From: Perkinsus olseni
Lineage: Eukaryota > Perkinsozoa > Perkinsida > Perkinsidae
Assembly: GCA_013115135.1 (NCBI GenBank)
Contig: JABANP010000674.1
Location: 1-23,266 of the forward strand
Direction: 5' to 3'
Length of the DNA: 23,266 nt
Of this stretch, positions 9,541 through 19,368 are shown piece after piece. A program made the translations under genes and the position numbers. Every line of letters starts with the position of its first letter. The first letter of the stretch is position 1. The notes beneath the pieces were generated by a model, which saw only the letters and a list, made by a program, of their open reading frames with translations, ran no database searches and was not told where the DNA came from.

Positions 9541-11021
9541 AAACCTCAGTGGCCAATATTCAGGGAGACTCGAGAAGAGGAGCCTCGACGCGTAGACTTT
9601 GTACACTCCTCTGAATCCGATTGTGATGTGTTGTCCATCATTGGCAGATTCGGGCTTATCGTGGGTCGCTCGGGTGCCGGAGAAGCGCTCCCCAAAGGAC
9701 CTGTTGGTAGACAAGTTTCGACTTCGCCGTGAGCCCGAGCCTGGACCACTGGTACTAGACGCACTATCCCTTTGACAGATTCCGGTAGGGACAATGTATG
9801 ATTCTTTAGTACCGGTCGTATGGATTATTCTTGCACTCTCTGGGAGCCGGAGAGTTGTCGGGCGGTCGCGAATTCGCCGGTCTTGTAGATTTCCCTGGGC
9901 TCTCAAAGCGTAAATGGGGTCAATTTCCAGAGCCTTAGTCTTGCTGTGCCTGATCGAAATAGCACTTGAGAGCATTGTGCAGACCCGAGGTCGCCTAGCT
10001 ACTGACTACCGTGGTCGTCCGGTTGGTCTCTGGCCGTATGTCACGAGGTCATCCCACTCGAAGTTTGCCACCGTCAGTCCTTCGAGGAAACGTACAGCAG
10101 CACTGTGCTCACACGGTGGAAAGCGGCAGTTATAGCAGGTACAACAGTAGTTCTCTCGATCTATGATGAAGGCATTCTGAGAGATCGCCTTGAAATCATC
10201 GAAATTCCGCCAAGGTAGGCTTGGCTTTCCAAGGAACTTCCTTGCATACTGCTCGATAGTGAAATCCAAGGTCTCTCGACTTCCAGCTGCCCGCACAAGG
10301 CTATCAGTCGCAATGATGTATATTCTCGCTTCCTCGTCCGTGTAAATCACATTTCTTCTGATTCCTCGTTCTGTTTTAGCGTGTTTCTCTGCCCATTTCG
10401 CCCCTGCTGTTGCTCGACGGCGCCTGACTTGCATATCTTCATCAGGCTCCTCTGCTGCAGCCATGGCGCAATCCTCTGCATATCCTATCATCTCTTTGAT
10501 GAGAGCGGGAATGGTGGCAGATTTCGCTATCTTTCCTGAGGGCGAGGAGGTAGGTTCCTCATCGAGTGGAGAGTCAACATCGGCTAACCTCTTTTTAATC
10601 CCGAATTAACTCCCTCTATTGCACACGAGTGGCGGGCTATACCGCTTTCCACGTCTCTGCAGCATTGACCCCAGGACGCTCGTTCACGGAGCCATCCTTG
10701 TTGAAAAGTTTCGATAAAATCTGGATACATGCTCCTCCATTTTGCGACCAGCAGGGAGGCTGCCATGGCGAACTGTTCGTCGTTCGGTGCCTGCTGCAAT
10801 GCAACTAAGTCGGATTTGAACTCGGCCCGTCTCTGCTCCACGGCGATTGCGTTGGGCTCGGTGGACTCGTTGATCGCCTTGCGAGATGCTTGCAGTACCC
10901 TTCGTTCCATATGTACCCAACAGTACAACCTGACTCTCGGCGATCGGTCTGCGGCATCTGCAGATTCCATTGGCCAGGTGAGATCGCGTGTCAGCTTATC
11001 GGGCCGGACGTTCCCGAATAC

Positions 11022-11652
11022 CTGAGGCAGAAATATTTCATCGCCTAATCAACTGTGAACCAACTATGATAATGGCGTTGGCGAGCGACTTTCTAACATG
11101 AAATTATGATAACGATGATAAGGAGCGGCTGTATTGCTCAACTTGATAACGATGATAAGGAGCGGCTGTATTGCTCAACTTGATAACGATGATAAGGAGC
11201 GGCTGTATTGCTCAACTTGATAACGATGATAAGGAGCGGCTGTATTGCGAACTTGATAACGATGATAAGGAGCGGCTGTATTGCGAACTTGATAACGATG
11301 ATAAGGAGCGGCTGTATTGCGAACTTGATAACGATGATAAGGAGCGGCTGTATTGCGAACTTGATAACGATGATAAGGAGCGGCTGTATTGCGAACTTGA
11401 TAACGATGATAAGGAGCGGCTGTATTGCTCAACTTGATAACGATGAGGAGCGGCTGTATTGCTCGAACTTGATAACGATGATAAGGAGCGGCTGTATTGC
11501 TCGAACTTGATAACGATGATAAGGAGCGGCTGTCTTGCTCAGCTTAATAACGATGAGGAGCGGCTGTATTGCTTCGAAGCACGAGTCGGTACCAGTACTT
11601 CACGACTACAACGGGGATGATAGCAGGTAGGACGGATCGCCATATGTCTTAC
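11022..11652 (-). other. 631-bp intron of the transposase gene
   Basis: Donor GAC|GTAAGA follows GFSD; acceptor TGCCTCAG precedes VFGN. Both are phase 0, and the join restores the region between the second Asp and the CWVH motif. The intron is roughly ten times longer than most others here because a minisatellite has grown inside it. Confidence 0.8.
11104..11577. repeat. 36/37-bp minisatellite, about 13 copies
   Basis: The unit contains GATAACGATGATAAGG followed by AGCGGCTGTATTGC. Outer copies are mostly 37 bp (ending CTCAACTT or CTCGAACTT); five central copies are 36 bp (ending CGAACTT). Two late copies lack ATAA. Long frames through it on both strands are a by-product of a repeat length divisible by three. 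Confidence 0.95.
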
Positions 11653-12687
11653 GTCACTGAAACCCGTCGTTATCTGCTCTGCCCCATCCGCAATCAGCGT
11701 TCGGGGCGAGTGTTCGAGCGATACCCCCTTCCAGCGAGCCAAGCGGTGGCATTCGTCCCGAACTGCTCCCATGACGCTTCTCACAGTAGATCCAGACTCG
11801 TTAGTCGTGACCGCTATGCATAATAAGCGGAAAGTACCATTTACCAGAACACCATATAGAAAATTCGGTCGCGCCATCCAATTCAGACCATAAGTGAAAT
11901 CCGCTGTTACCACCGGTTCAGATCCGTACTTCAATAATAATTCTGGTGCAGACCAAGCGATGATGAGACCATCTTCAGGACTTTCATCGAAATAAATACA
12001 GTAAGCATCATCCATGCATTGTGGTAAGGCATGCCTGTTGTTGCAGAACTCACGTATCTCGGCTTTCGAAGCTCCTGTTGCAAGGCCGACCTCTGTATCA
12101 GCGACCCGATTTTTAGTCCGGTAAACCTTATTGTGGATACTCTTTTGGGGATTTTTGACTCCCGTGAGCATACCGCGGTTCCTCAGAACTCGATAGATTT
12201 CGTTAGGCCGGGCTCGCCCAGCATGCTCGGTGATAATTCCCATGGCTGCCTTTGGCATCCTACCGGCACAATCGGCACCTCTTTGCAAGCGCTTGTGGGG
12301 AGCGTGCGGCGACTCTTCGACGTTCACCACATAGGAACCATCAACGCGACGTACAATGAGCCCTTGATAGTCACAGGCATGCCATCCCTTTCGCTTGTTA
12401 TATGCACATATGTAGCGGTAGCTCGCGCTCCCGTCCTTACGGTTGTACGGCTGTCCTCTTGAGTGCATTGTAGTTCCCACAGTTTCTTCCAGTGCTGTCT
12501 CCGCAGACTCTAAATCATAGAATATACGAGCCTGGCCTCCGTAATCGATGGATACATACGATTTAGCTCTATACTGGACGCTGGGTCCAGCAGTATTCGA
12601 AGCGTGGGATGACATAAGATTGAGGAAATCACGCTGTGAGTGGGTGCAAATTACCACTACTCCCAATATTCCAATATGATGACGGCG

Positions 12688-12807
12688 GCTACTACTAATG
12701 CTCCTATGATTACGACGGCTACTACTGATGCTCCTATGATTACGACGGCTACTACTAATGCTCCTATGATTACGACGGCTACTACTAATGCTCCTATGAT
12801 TACGACG
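12688..12807. repeat. 30-bp minisatellite, type A, four copies
   Basis: Four units begin at 12688, 12718, 12748 and 12778 with one substitution among them. On the minus strand each unit spells a hydrophobic decapeptide, VIIGALVVAV. A 24-bp stretch of the unit is identical to 16424-16447, where it encodes part of a membrane helix. A transitional unit at 12808 joins it to the type B array. Confidence 0.95.
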
Positions 12808-14049
12808 GCTACTACTACAACGAAGTGCCCTACGACGACCACCACTACAACGAAGTGCCCTACGACGACCACCACTACAACGAAGTGCCCTACGACGACC
12901 ACCACTACAACGAAGTGCCCTACGACGACCACCGCTACAACGAAGTGCCCTACGACGACCACCACTACAACGAAGTGCCCTACGACGACCACCACTACAA
13001 CGAAGTGCCCTACGACGACCACCGCTACAACGAAGTGCCCTACGACGACCACCACTACAACGGAAGTGCCCTACGACGACCACCACTACAACGAAGTGCC
13101 CTACGACGACCACCACTACAACGAAGTGCCCTACGACGACCACCACTACAACGAAGTGCCCTACGACGACCACCACTACAACGAAGTGCCCTACGACGAC
13201 CACCACTACAACGAAGTGCCCTACGACGACCACCACTACAACGAAGTGCCCTACGACGACCACCACTACAACGAAGTGCCCTACGACGACCACCACTACA
13301 ACGAAGTGCCCTACGACGACCACCACTACAACGAAGTGCCCTACGACGACCACCACTACAACGAAGTGCCCTACGACGACCACCACTACAACGAAGTGCC
13401 CTACGACGACCACCACTACAACGAAGTGCCCTACGACGACCACCACTACAACGAAGTGCCCTACGACGACCACCACTACAACGAAGTGCCCTACGACGAC
13501 CACCACTACAACGAAGTGCCCTACGACGACCACCACTACAACGAAGTGCCCTACGACGACCACCACTACAACGAAGTGCCCTACGACGACCACCACTACA
13601 ACGAAGTGCCCTACGACGACCACCACTACAACGAAGTGCCCTACGACGACCACCACTACAACGAAGTGCCCTACGACGACCACCACTACAACGAAGTGCC
13701 CTACGACGACCACCACTACAACGAAGTGCCCTACGACGACCACCACTACAACGAAGTGCCCTACGACGACCACCACTACAACGAAGTGCCCTACGACGAC
13801 CACCACTACAACGAAGTGCCCTACGACGACCACCACTACAACGAAGTGCCCTACGACGACCACCACTACAACGAAGTGCCCTACGACGACCACCACTACA
13901 ACGAAGTGCCCTACGACGACCACCACTACAACGAAGTGCCCTACGACGACCACCACTACAACGAAGTGCCCTACGACGACCACCACTACAACGAAGTGCC
14001 CTACGACGACCACCACTACAACGAAGTGCCCTACGACGACCACCACTAC
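12808..14049. repeat. 30-bp minisatellite, type B, about 41 copies
   Basis: Nearly perfect 30-bp units (CACCACTACAACGAAGTGCC then CTACGACGAC) run without a gap. One extra G at about 13062 shifts the phase once; three copies have CGC for CAC. Minus-strand units read VVVGHFVVVV, which matches the type A decapeptide codon by codon. Plus-strand frames read DDHHYNEVPY before the extra G. No frame through the array is credible as a protein. Confidence 0.97.
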
Positions 14050-14162
14050 TATGGTCATCTTAACGCAAGAGGGGGGCGAACGGGTTACGCATTTGATTAT
14101 GTCTTTGCAGGCCATACTTGCCGGATGTGCGAGGAGGTGACTACGCATTGCAATCATGACTG

Positions 14163-14685
14163 TTAATTTCCACTGGAATTGCTCGACGACTGCAGAACCT
14201 GAATACCGGAGAGGTGAGTGAGGGAGCAATTATTGCCCAGCAACAAGACTGTATTCTTGGAGTGAGAGGTATTGCGAATCGCAACTCGCGATTGGCCGGT
14301 TGCACTGCTTAGATTTTCGACACCTCTCACGATGAGACCCACCTCTGTTGCAGCAGCCTTCTGCCTCTCCTCCGCTAGCCGCTCTGAGAATTCCGCCACC
14401 CTATTGGCAATGTTTCTGTCCCACCTCGTTCTGAGGCTTTGGGCAGGGTGAGGAGCAGCCACGCCTGAGACCGTTGGAGTGTTAATGATATTGACTATTC
14501 TGTCATGATGGCCGTGTGCCCTCAGACTTACCTTGCTCTACCGCCTTCTCCCATATTTTATTTCCACGGACAGGTACTTTTTTCCCGCGACCCTCAGATA
14601 TTTTCATCGCAGCTTCGTTGCTTATGAAGCGGAATATCTCCATATCTTGCTCGTCGGTGTAGCGGCTGCTATTCAAGGGCCGAGG
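14163..14685 (-). CDS. Rap1-Myb/SANT-like DNA-binding protein
   Basis: Probable DNA-binding protein. Exon 1 is 14685-14532 and exon 2 is 14464-14163, separated by a 67-bp intron (GTAAGT...GTCTCAG), phase 1 on both sides. Exon 1 has SSRYTDEQDMEIFRFI and VRGNKIWEKAVEQ; exon 2 has AQSLRTRWDRNI. Together these follow the three-helix Myb pattern of Rap1/TERF2IP: aromatic-T-x-E/D-x-D start, GN.IW in the middle, QS.+.R(W/Y) in the recognition helix. About 60 residues after it look helical and charged, followed by a Ser/Asn-rich end. The 5' end is open: exon 1 begins after TTTCAG, so an upstream exon with the Met is missing from my model. It lies just upstream of the transposase on the same strand, separated by the minisatellite. 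A partner protein of the transposon is possible; a plain Myb gene is equally so. Confidence 0.65.
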
Positions 14686-15211
14686 CTGAAAGGATCATTG
14701 AGCGATACATGGCACCTGCAGAATGTGACACACTTTATAAGGTATTAGTGGGCATTATTGAGGGGCGGCTGGCGTTCGTCATCAAGATTTGTCTGGTACT
14801 CGGCGATGCTTTCATGACGAGGCTCGTGTACTTGTTATGAGGTTCTCAGCCGATACCCGATCTAGGTGTACCGTAGTGCCTTGCTTTGAATTCAGTGAGC
14901 TTCGGGTAATCTAGTCAGACTGATAGTATGAGTGCACCCTTACTGTACTGTCCTTGCCGAAGTGACGATTGTGAACTTTCATTTAATCTCAAATTACGCG
15001 TTTCAAGTACTAGCGTTTATTTCATTGGACCTAGTAATACTATGGTAGTATAATATACTATATTAAAGTGATTCTATACGGTACAACACAAAGTATACAT
15101 TGCACTAGACCACCGAGGATTATCAGTGAAACTGTCCGTGAGCGCATCAGTAGTGAATTATCGCCCGTAGCGCAGAACCATCAATAGTCGTTTTTCCTTA
15201 TTGAATAACGC
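14686..15211. other. AT-rich spacer
   Basis: No gene seen. Around 15040-15075 the sequence is AT-rich with a small palindrome TAGTATA-A-TATACTA. It lies between the 5' side of the Myb-like gene and the 3' end of an RPA1-like gene. Confidence 0.5.
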
Positions 15212-16059
15212 TTATTCTGTATAATCTACCGTATTGCATAGGTCACAGTGCGCCCAAGATGGAGCGTGCCCGAGCCTCACATTCTCAGATGCATGATATG
15301 CGCTCCTAGCATATGGTCGGGTCCTATCTTGTTTCCCTGGCTGCACAGCAAGCCACTCGCGGAGTTCCTGCACTCGTGGGATAGCAGAACTGGGATTGAC
15401 CTGAAAAGCCGGTTGAAAGCGACATGGAGGTTCCCAATAGCGACGAGATACACCTGGATAACTGTAGAGCTATCGGCAGTAAGACGGCTCTCTTCGGTAT
15501 CGTCGACCTTAATCTGAACTTCTGGCAGGAGAAGCTGAAGGTAAGTGCGATACATCCTTACACTAGTGATGAGTACAAGTGGGTTGTTGTCAGCTGTTTC
15601 CACGCCGAGGCTGGATCTGTTGCCCCTGAGAACATGTATTGATCTCTGGTAATGAATGTCCCTCGCGCCAAAGCTATACATTAGTCGATGCTAATGTCAG
15701 GTACGACGCAACGCGATTGTCATGTTGGGTCGACGCGGTGCGTCACTACTTGTTCACACGCACAGTACCGTACTCGTCCACTAGAACCAGGCCTCCTACG
15801 TTCTCGGCAGGGCTCACATCCACTGGTAATCTGTGACAGAAATGCGTGCTGAAATTCTCGGAGTGATAAAGAATTTTTGCTCGGGGTTGTTTCGATATAA
15901 TCGACAGACTAGACGCTAGCTGTGGGTCCCTACCTCTCTGGGTTCTCCTGTGATGCACACTCCTGCCACGTTCACGTGTGACCCCGCTTTTGAGATCCCC
16001 ACGTCGGCCGTCGTGATAACGCGGTCAATACGTGTCATTAGGAAAGCTACCCACGTACA
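15212..16059 (-). pseudogene. RPA1-like gene 2, DNA-binding domain B only
   Basis: Second relative of the large subunit of replication protein A. Exons: 16059-15934 (5' limit set by an in-frame TGA), 15856-15750, 15625-15562, 15513-15454 and 15400-15212. The third and fourth exons are 64 and 60 nt, exactly as in the gene at 17271, with the same phases and the same VNP start of the last exon. Motifs: VAFLMTRIDRV and GSHVNVAGVCITGEPRE (OB strand 1), GLVLVDEYGTVRVN (strands 2-3), NNPLVLITS, DSSTVIQ|VNPSSAIPRVQELREW (end of OB fold B). Trp of the usual AxLW is replaced by Asn. Domain A, the N-terminal domain and zinc domain C are absent. The acceptor at 15857 is weak. I cannot tell a truncated copy from a gene whose 5' exons I fail to see. 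Confidence 0.6.
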
Positions 16060-16120
16060 TCAACCGGCATCCCAGATTTTCTCACTCGCAAGTAGAAACA
16101 GCATGGAAAGCGATAGTCCG

Positions 16121-16765
16121 GTGACCCTCTTGAATTAGCATAGGACCCTTCTCTTCCACTCGATCTTACTCAGATACCCGCGAGACCTATGTGGGAGCAG
16201 TTCTTATACCCGACCCGTCTCCTATATTGGCAACTTAGGTGATATCCGCTTCTCCTCACATCTCGTGGACTCAAAGAATCACCCTCCAAGGATCCTGGTG
16301 GCAGGCAGTGCATTTTTCGTATAGCCTCGGCTTTAGAGTACATGCCTGTGGCACCTGCAATCAACGCCAGCATGCTCCACTGGTGGCATAATTCCCACCT
16401 TTCTTGACAGCCAGGATCCTAATGGCTACTACTAATGCTCCTATGATGACGATGGCTAGCACAGTTAGCTTGACCGCTTGGGAGGTAGTCACGTTGACTG
16501 AGATTGTCTCTTGGGACCTGGCATCACTGCCTGGTGAAGACTGCTTACGGGTTGTCATTGGGAATACGAGCTATCGGCTGCTCAGGTACATCAAGTGGCG
16601 TCTCCACTATCCACTATCAAGCTATCGACTCACTCATAACTCAAAGCAGTATAAAGATAATCTGGTGGGCCTCCTGAATTAGCATAGGACCCTTGCCTTC
16701 TACTCGTTCTTACTCAGATACCTGTGAAACCTATGTGAGAGCAGTCATATACCCGACCAATCTCA
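16121..16765. repeat. Diverged direct repeat of about 100 bp
   Basis: The segment near 16121-16220 recurs at 16662-16765 with scattered substitutions: both contain GAATTAGCATAGGACCCTT, then a diverged stretch up to CATATACCCGACC or CTTATACCCGACC. The copies are about 540 bp apart and enclose the membrane-helix exon at 16361-16558, so that exon sits inside a local duplication. Confidence 0.8.
16361..16558 (-). CDS. Exon of a single-pass membrane protein
   Basis: From Met at 16558 the frame gives a polar N-terminal segment with QETISVNVTTSQ, then a membrane helix (AVKLTVLAIVIIGALVVAI) and a basic stop-transfer end, RILAVKKGG. A possible donor (AAG|GTGGGA) follows KK. The coding bases 16424-16447 are identical to the unit of the 30-bp minisatellite at 12688. 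The full gene is not resolved: related pieces at 17106-17050 (N-terminus) and 16901-16770 (small module) lie upstream on the same strand, as in the locus at 21273-22498, but the order differs. Confidence 0.4.
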   Translation of the reverse strand: MTTRKQSSPGSDARSQETISVNVTTSQAVKLTVLAIVIIGALVVAIRILAVKKGGNYATSGACWR

Positions 16766-16769
16766 CCAG

Positions 16770-16901
16770 TTAGAAATGAAGAGGAAGGGGATGGCAGATG
16801 ATTGCCTCGACGCCTGGGAGCTCGGTGTCCATCCTTCGCTCAACCTCATCTGGCTTGGCTCCAGCAGATTTCGAGGGCGTTTGTAGAGCTTCCTCCCTCA
16901 T
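16770..16901 (-). CDS. Small conserved module, copy 1 (43 residues)
   Basis: Starts MREEALQTPSK, ends after VERRMDTELPGVEAIIC and a short Pro/Leu tail. A second copy at 21273-21401 shares RRMD(S/T)ELPGVEAIIC and the position of the stop, with differences that include synonymous changes (for example GTCGAGGCA against GTCGAAGCT). That pattern supports coding. It may be a separate short protein or the last exon of the membrane-protein gene; function unknown. Confidence 0.5.
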   Translation of the reverse strand: MREEALQTPSKSAGAKPDEVERRMDTELPGVEAIICHPLPLHF

Positions 16902-17049
16902 ACACGACCGTTTTCAGAGCAACTAACGACGAGCTGCAGCAAGTACCGCAGTATTCTGTTAGATCCTCCAGATCTGCTCGAATCTCCATGAATCACGTTT
17001 CCAAGGTTGCTAGCCGCTGTCGAGTGAACGTCTCGCACTCCTTGTGTCA

Positions 17050-17106
17050 GTCCCCCAAGCCTTACCCCCTTCCCATTCGCCCTGGGCACCGTCTTGATGG
17101 AGTCAT
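17050..17106 (-). pseudogene. Broken N-terminal fragment of the 22498 gene family
   Basis: ATGACTCCATCAAGACGG opens MTPSRRCPGRMGRG, matching MNPSRRCPGRIGRG of the gene at 22498. Then comes an in-frame TAA where the relative has CAA, and alignment continues at the DNA level with indels (GGGGGACTGACA is shared). So this is a decayed copy of that 5' exon. Confidence 0.6.
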
Positions 17107-17270
17107 ATAGATACTATATTATAGAACACTGAACAACCGGCAGTTGTCAACCGCGACCTCTTCATTGACTCACGACAGTGATGCAACGCGACTCCAGGTG
17201 AGGAAGACTTAGTGGTTTATCGATAGTAGGGTATTGGTTTGCAGATGCTTGTGTCATGGAATGAGTGGTA

Positions 17271-18913
17271 TTAATTCGACATCAGATCTATGACATCAGC
17301 TTGAAGGCCGTTGTCATTCTGGCATTCGTGCACTCCAAGGCCGGCGCTTTGACGTTCCCACCAGTCTCGGATCGTATCCACCTCCAGAATATCAGGGTTG
17401 ACCTGACCAACATATTCTCTGCGAAAGTTTGTGGGAGAAGCACTGAAGATCATGCAACTAACCTGTACGATAGTATGGTCTCCCGCCACGAGAGATCCGT
17501 CGTTGAATTCCACGAGTCTAGCCTGAGAAGCGATGGATCATGCCGATATTTGAAGCATCATGCTTTCGCCTTCCGCTGCGAAGTAAAGATCCGAAGCCTC
17601 GTCTTACAGACTTCAGCGTGGCTACCGGCCTCGTTTCCGCTACCACCGGCGTTATGACAGACTCCCGGGCTCTGAAAGCACAAGCAAAAAGATTAGCTGG
17701 ACAAATCCGAGCCATCACTTGTCGTCCCAGACCGCGACTTCGATGACATCAGTCTCGTCAATAATGGTATAGTTGCGTTTGGCCTTCTTCTCGTCCGTTT
17801 TCTTGATGTGAACCTGCAGTTTTTGATCCTCACCACTTTGACTGAACATCATTATCAAAGGGAGGAAGCTCGTACTGTGGTAACGTTGGTGCAGGAGAGT
17901 ATGATTCCCCGAACGTCAACAATGGATCCGTATGGCATCGCCTTGACTTCGCTGATGGTCCTGAAGCTGGCACGGGCAATAGAATATGCCGGATTCGAAT
18001 ATGGTGCCGCCGATAGTGCTCGTACTGATGAGGCGGCATGTGCGGAATTCCGGGGTCGTCATCAACCTCCTCAACCAGTGCCGCTCCGAGACCCAGGCCA
18101 TAGTATTTGATCTGTGGGCAGAGACTCCCGCGTGTAAATCGTGCTGAGGGACTCCCGAAGAAGATGCTGAACCCCGAAGCTTCTAATGATTACCTCAACG
18201 ACTGCACCTGCATTATACTTTGGACTCGGCTTTGTCGCCCTTCCTCCGTAGAACAGGAACACTTTTCCTGGTTCGACGTTCGAAAAGAGAGTCTCTACTG
18301 CCTGAAAGGATGCACGGATCAGGCGGTTGTCGTCTGCTACTCTGGAGCATATGATATGGATACCCGGTCGTAGAACGTGATCCTCACGACGGAGGCCCCG
18401 TCATCTATGACTTCAATGGACGACACTTTTCCCTCGCCAGCTCCCCTGTCGTATGGTGCTACTCTACTCTTCGAAATGATTCGACCCTTGATCACGAATC
18501 TAAACGTCATATTCGAAGACAACTGCTCCTACGTCACTCACCCGCGGGTCGTCGGAGTCAGCTCCCTTATCGGCTTGACAGATGGCTTGACGTCCACTGA
18601 GCTCCGTGCTGCCACTCCGGGAGCCGCGGAAGGACTGAGCCGAGTGAAGTCCAGTAGAAGTGGCTTAGTGAAGGAACTTGAATCACCCGGTTTGCTGACC
18701 CTTCTTGGCGAGGGAAATGGCACGGCGCGGGAGGTCATGATCCTGGCCCGTGGAAGCTGGACGCTCAGGCGACTTAGTACTCGGGGTTTGCGGTCTAGGC
18801 CTCTTTGCACAGGTCGGAGTCTTCTGCAGGGCCTTGGACACGCCTTTCTCGACGGCCTCGGCGATGGCGGTCGATAAGGCCTCTACGCTGATGCCAGGAG
18901 ACGATGAATCCAT
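17271..18913 (-). CDS. RPA1: RPA1-like single-strand DNA-binding protein, domains A and B
   Basis: Relative of replication protein A large subunit, which coats single-stranded DNA in replication and repair. Exons after the N-terminal part: 18499-18364, 18301-18194, 18111-18026, 17960-17876, 17813-17719, 17671-17608, 17522-17463 and 17402-17271; all phases match and introns are 42-85 bp. Domain A: LTPTTRGFVIKGRIISKS, GEGKVSSIEVID, VRITFYDR and EPGKVFLFYGG. Domain B: GSIVDVRGIILS, YTIIDETDVIEVAVWDDK, RPVATLKSARLVEFNDGSLV and VNPDILEVDTIRDWW. The DNA-stacking aromatics equivalent to human F238, W361 and F386 are present. It stops 43 codons into the last exon, so the zinc-bearing domain C is absent; the RPA70N domain is not seen either. 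The first exon (18913-18542) has a frame change I could not resolve: a Met-initiated frame with VEALSTAIAEAVEKG, then a second frame with VKPIRELTP. That end is uncertain. Confidence 0.82.
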
Positions 18914-19368
18914 TCGATTCGGAGTCTTTAATAGCGAGTAAGATAGACCTGATAGTCTACGTCGGCGTCGACAGGATCCTACATGCCGCTCACATAGGCT
19001 TCATGGCAACGGCGAAGCTTCGTTTCTCTGTCCACAGCACGCATGCGCGTTGAAGGTCGACAGTAGGAGCACGAGCTATGCCTCAGCCAGAGACCATACC
19101 AAGTTAGCGTCAAGGAGAGCGTGGAGCTCCTGTTCACAATAATTTTGATCGCCCTAGCTTACATTCCTCAGTAGGTTCTTAGTGAGGTGGAGTAGCATTT
19201 CATCGAATGGCTCCACGTACGCGAGCTCTCGGTGAAACGGCTATGGGTCAGGATGGACTGGATCGGAGAGACAGCGATGCTGCCTCTTGTCTGGCGTTGG
19301 TCGTTTAGTTCATCTTCCTGAGAACCACCACTACTACTAGCGCCTCGACAACAACCACCACTACTACC
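18914..19368. other. Upstream region of the RPA1-like gene; Val-rich segment
   Basis: No complete gene. At 19310-19370 the minus strand reads ETVVVVVVVEAL then VVVVVLRKMN and a stop, another hydrophobic run followed by basic residues, similar in style to the membrane helices at 16361 and 12688. It has no Met of its own and abuts the satellite repeat. Confidence 0.4.

Larger units (their letters stand above)
9436..12615 (-). mobile_element. MULE-type transposase with zinc finger and SWIM domain (frameshifted)
   Basis: Mutator-like transposase, cutting and joining transposon ends in the nucleus. Exon 1 is 12615-11653, exon 2 is 11021-10010, exon 3 is 9949-9436; introns of 631 and 60 bp keep phase. 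About 829 residues if the frame were whole. In order: a C2H2 finger of FLYWCH/WRKY kind (C70, C81, H104, H107); the MULE core with DDE residues D239 (VVTADFTYG), D310 (TLIADGAEQ) and E457 (AIEGVNSGLK), plus CWVH at 355-358; and a SWIM finger, CTC...CEH, in late exon 2. Exon 2 is one base short at the T5 run 10592-10596 (A5 on the coding strand), which changes frame right after GLK and meets a TAG at 10584. So it is a recent pseudogene or a homopolymer error. I could not find terminal inverted repeats. Start chosen at the first Met after the minisatellite. Confidence 0.88.

Noticed and set aside
11171..11510. Plus- and minus-strand frames over the 36-bp repeats (LDNDDKERLYCE and NTAAPYHRYQVR)
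   Set aside because: They are products of the tandem repeat and lie inside an intron of the transposase gene.
11104..14049. CRISPR-like arrays
   Set aside because: The repeats are contiguous, with no unique spacers, and the genome is eukaryotic.
12640..14166. Very long open frames on both strands across the 30-bp repeats (up to about 900 codons on the minus strand)
   Set aside because: The repeat length is divisible by three and its units lack stops, so several frames stay open automatically; the frame changes at the extra G near 13062. The transposase is better started at 12615.
15424..15642. Plus-strand frame MEVPNSDEIHLD... with a GTAAGT donor-like site
   Set aside because: The opposite strand carries RPA1-like exons whose lengths and phases equal those of the gene at 17271, which is far stronger evidence.
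18377..18877. 166-codon plus-strand frame
   Set aside because: It is antisense to the first exons of the RPA1-like gene, which match the RPA domain A sequence.
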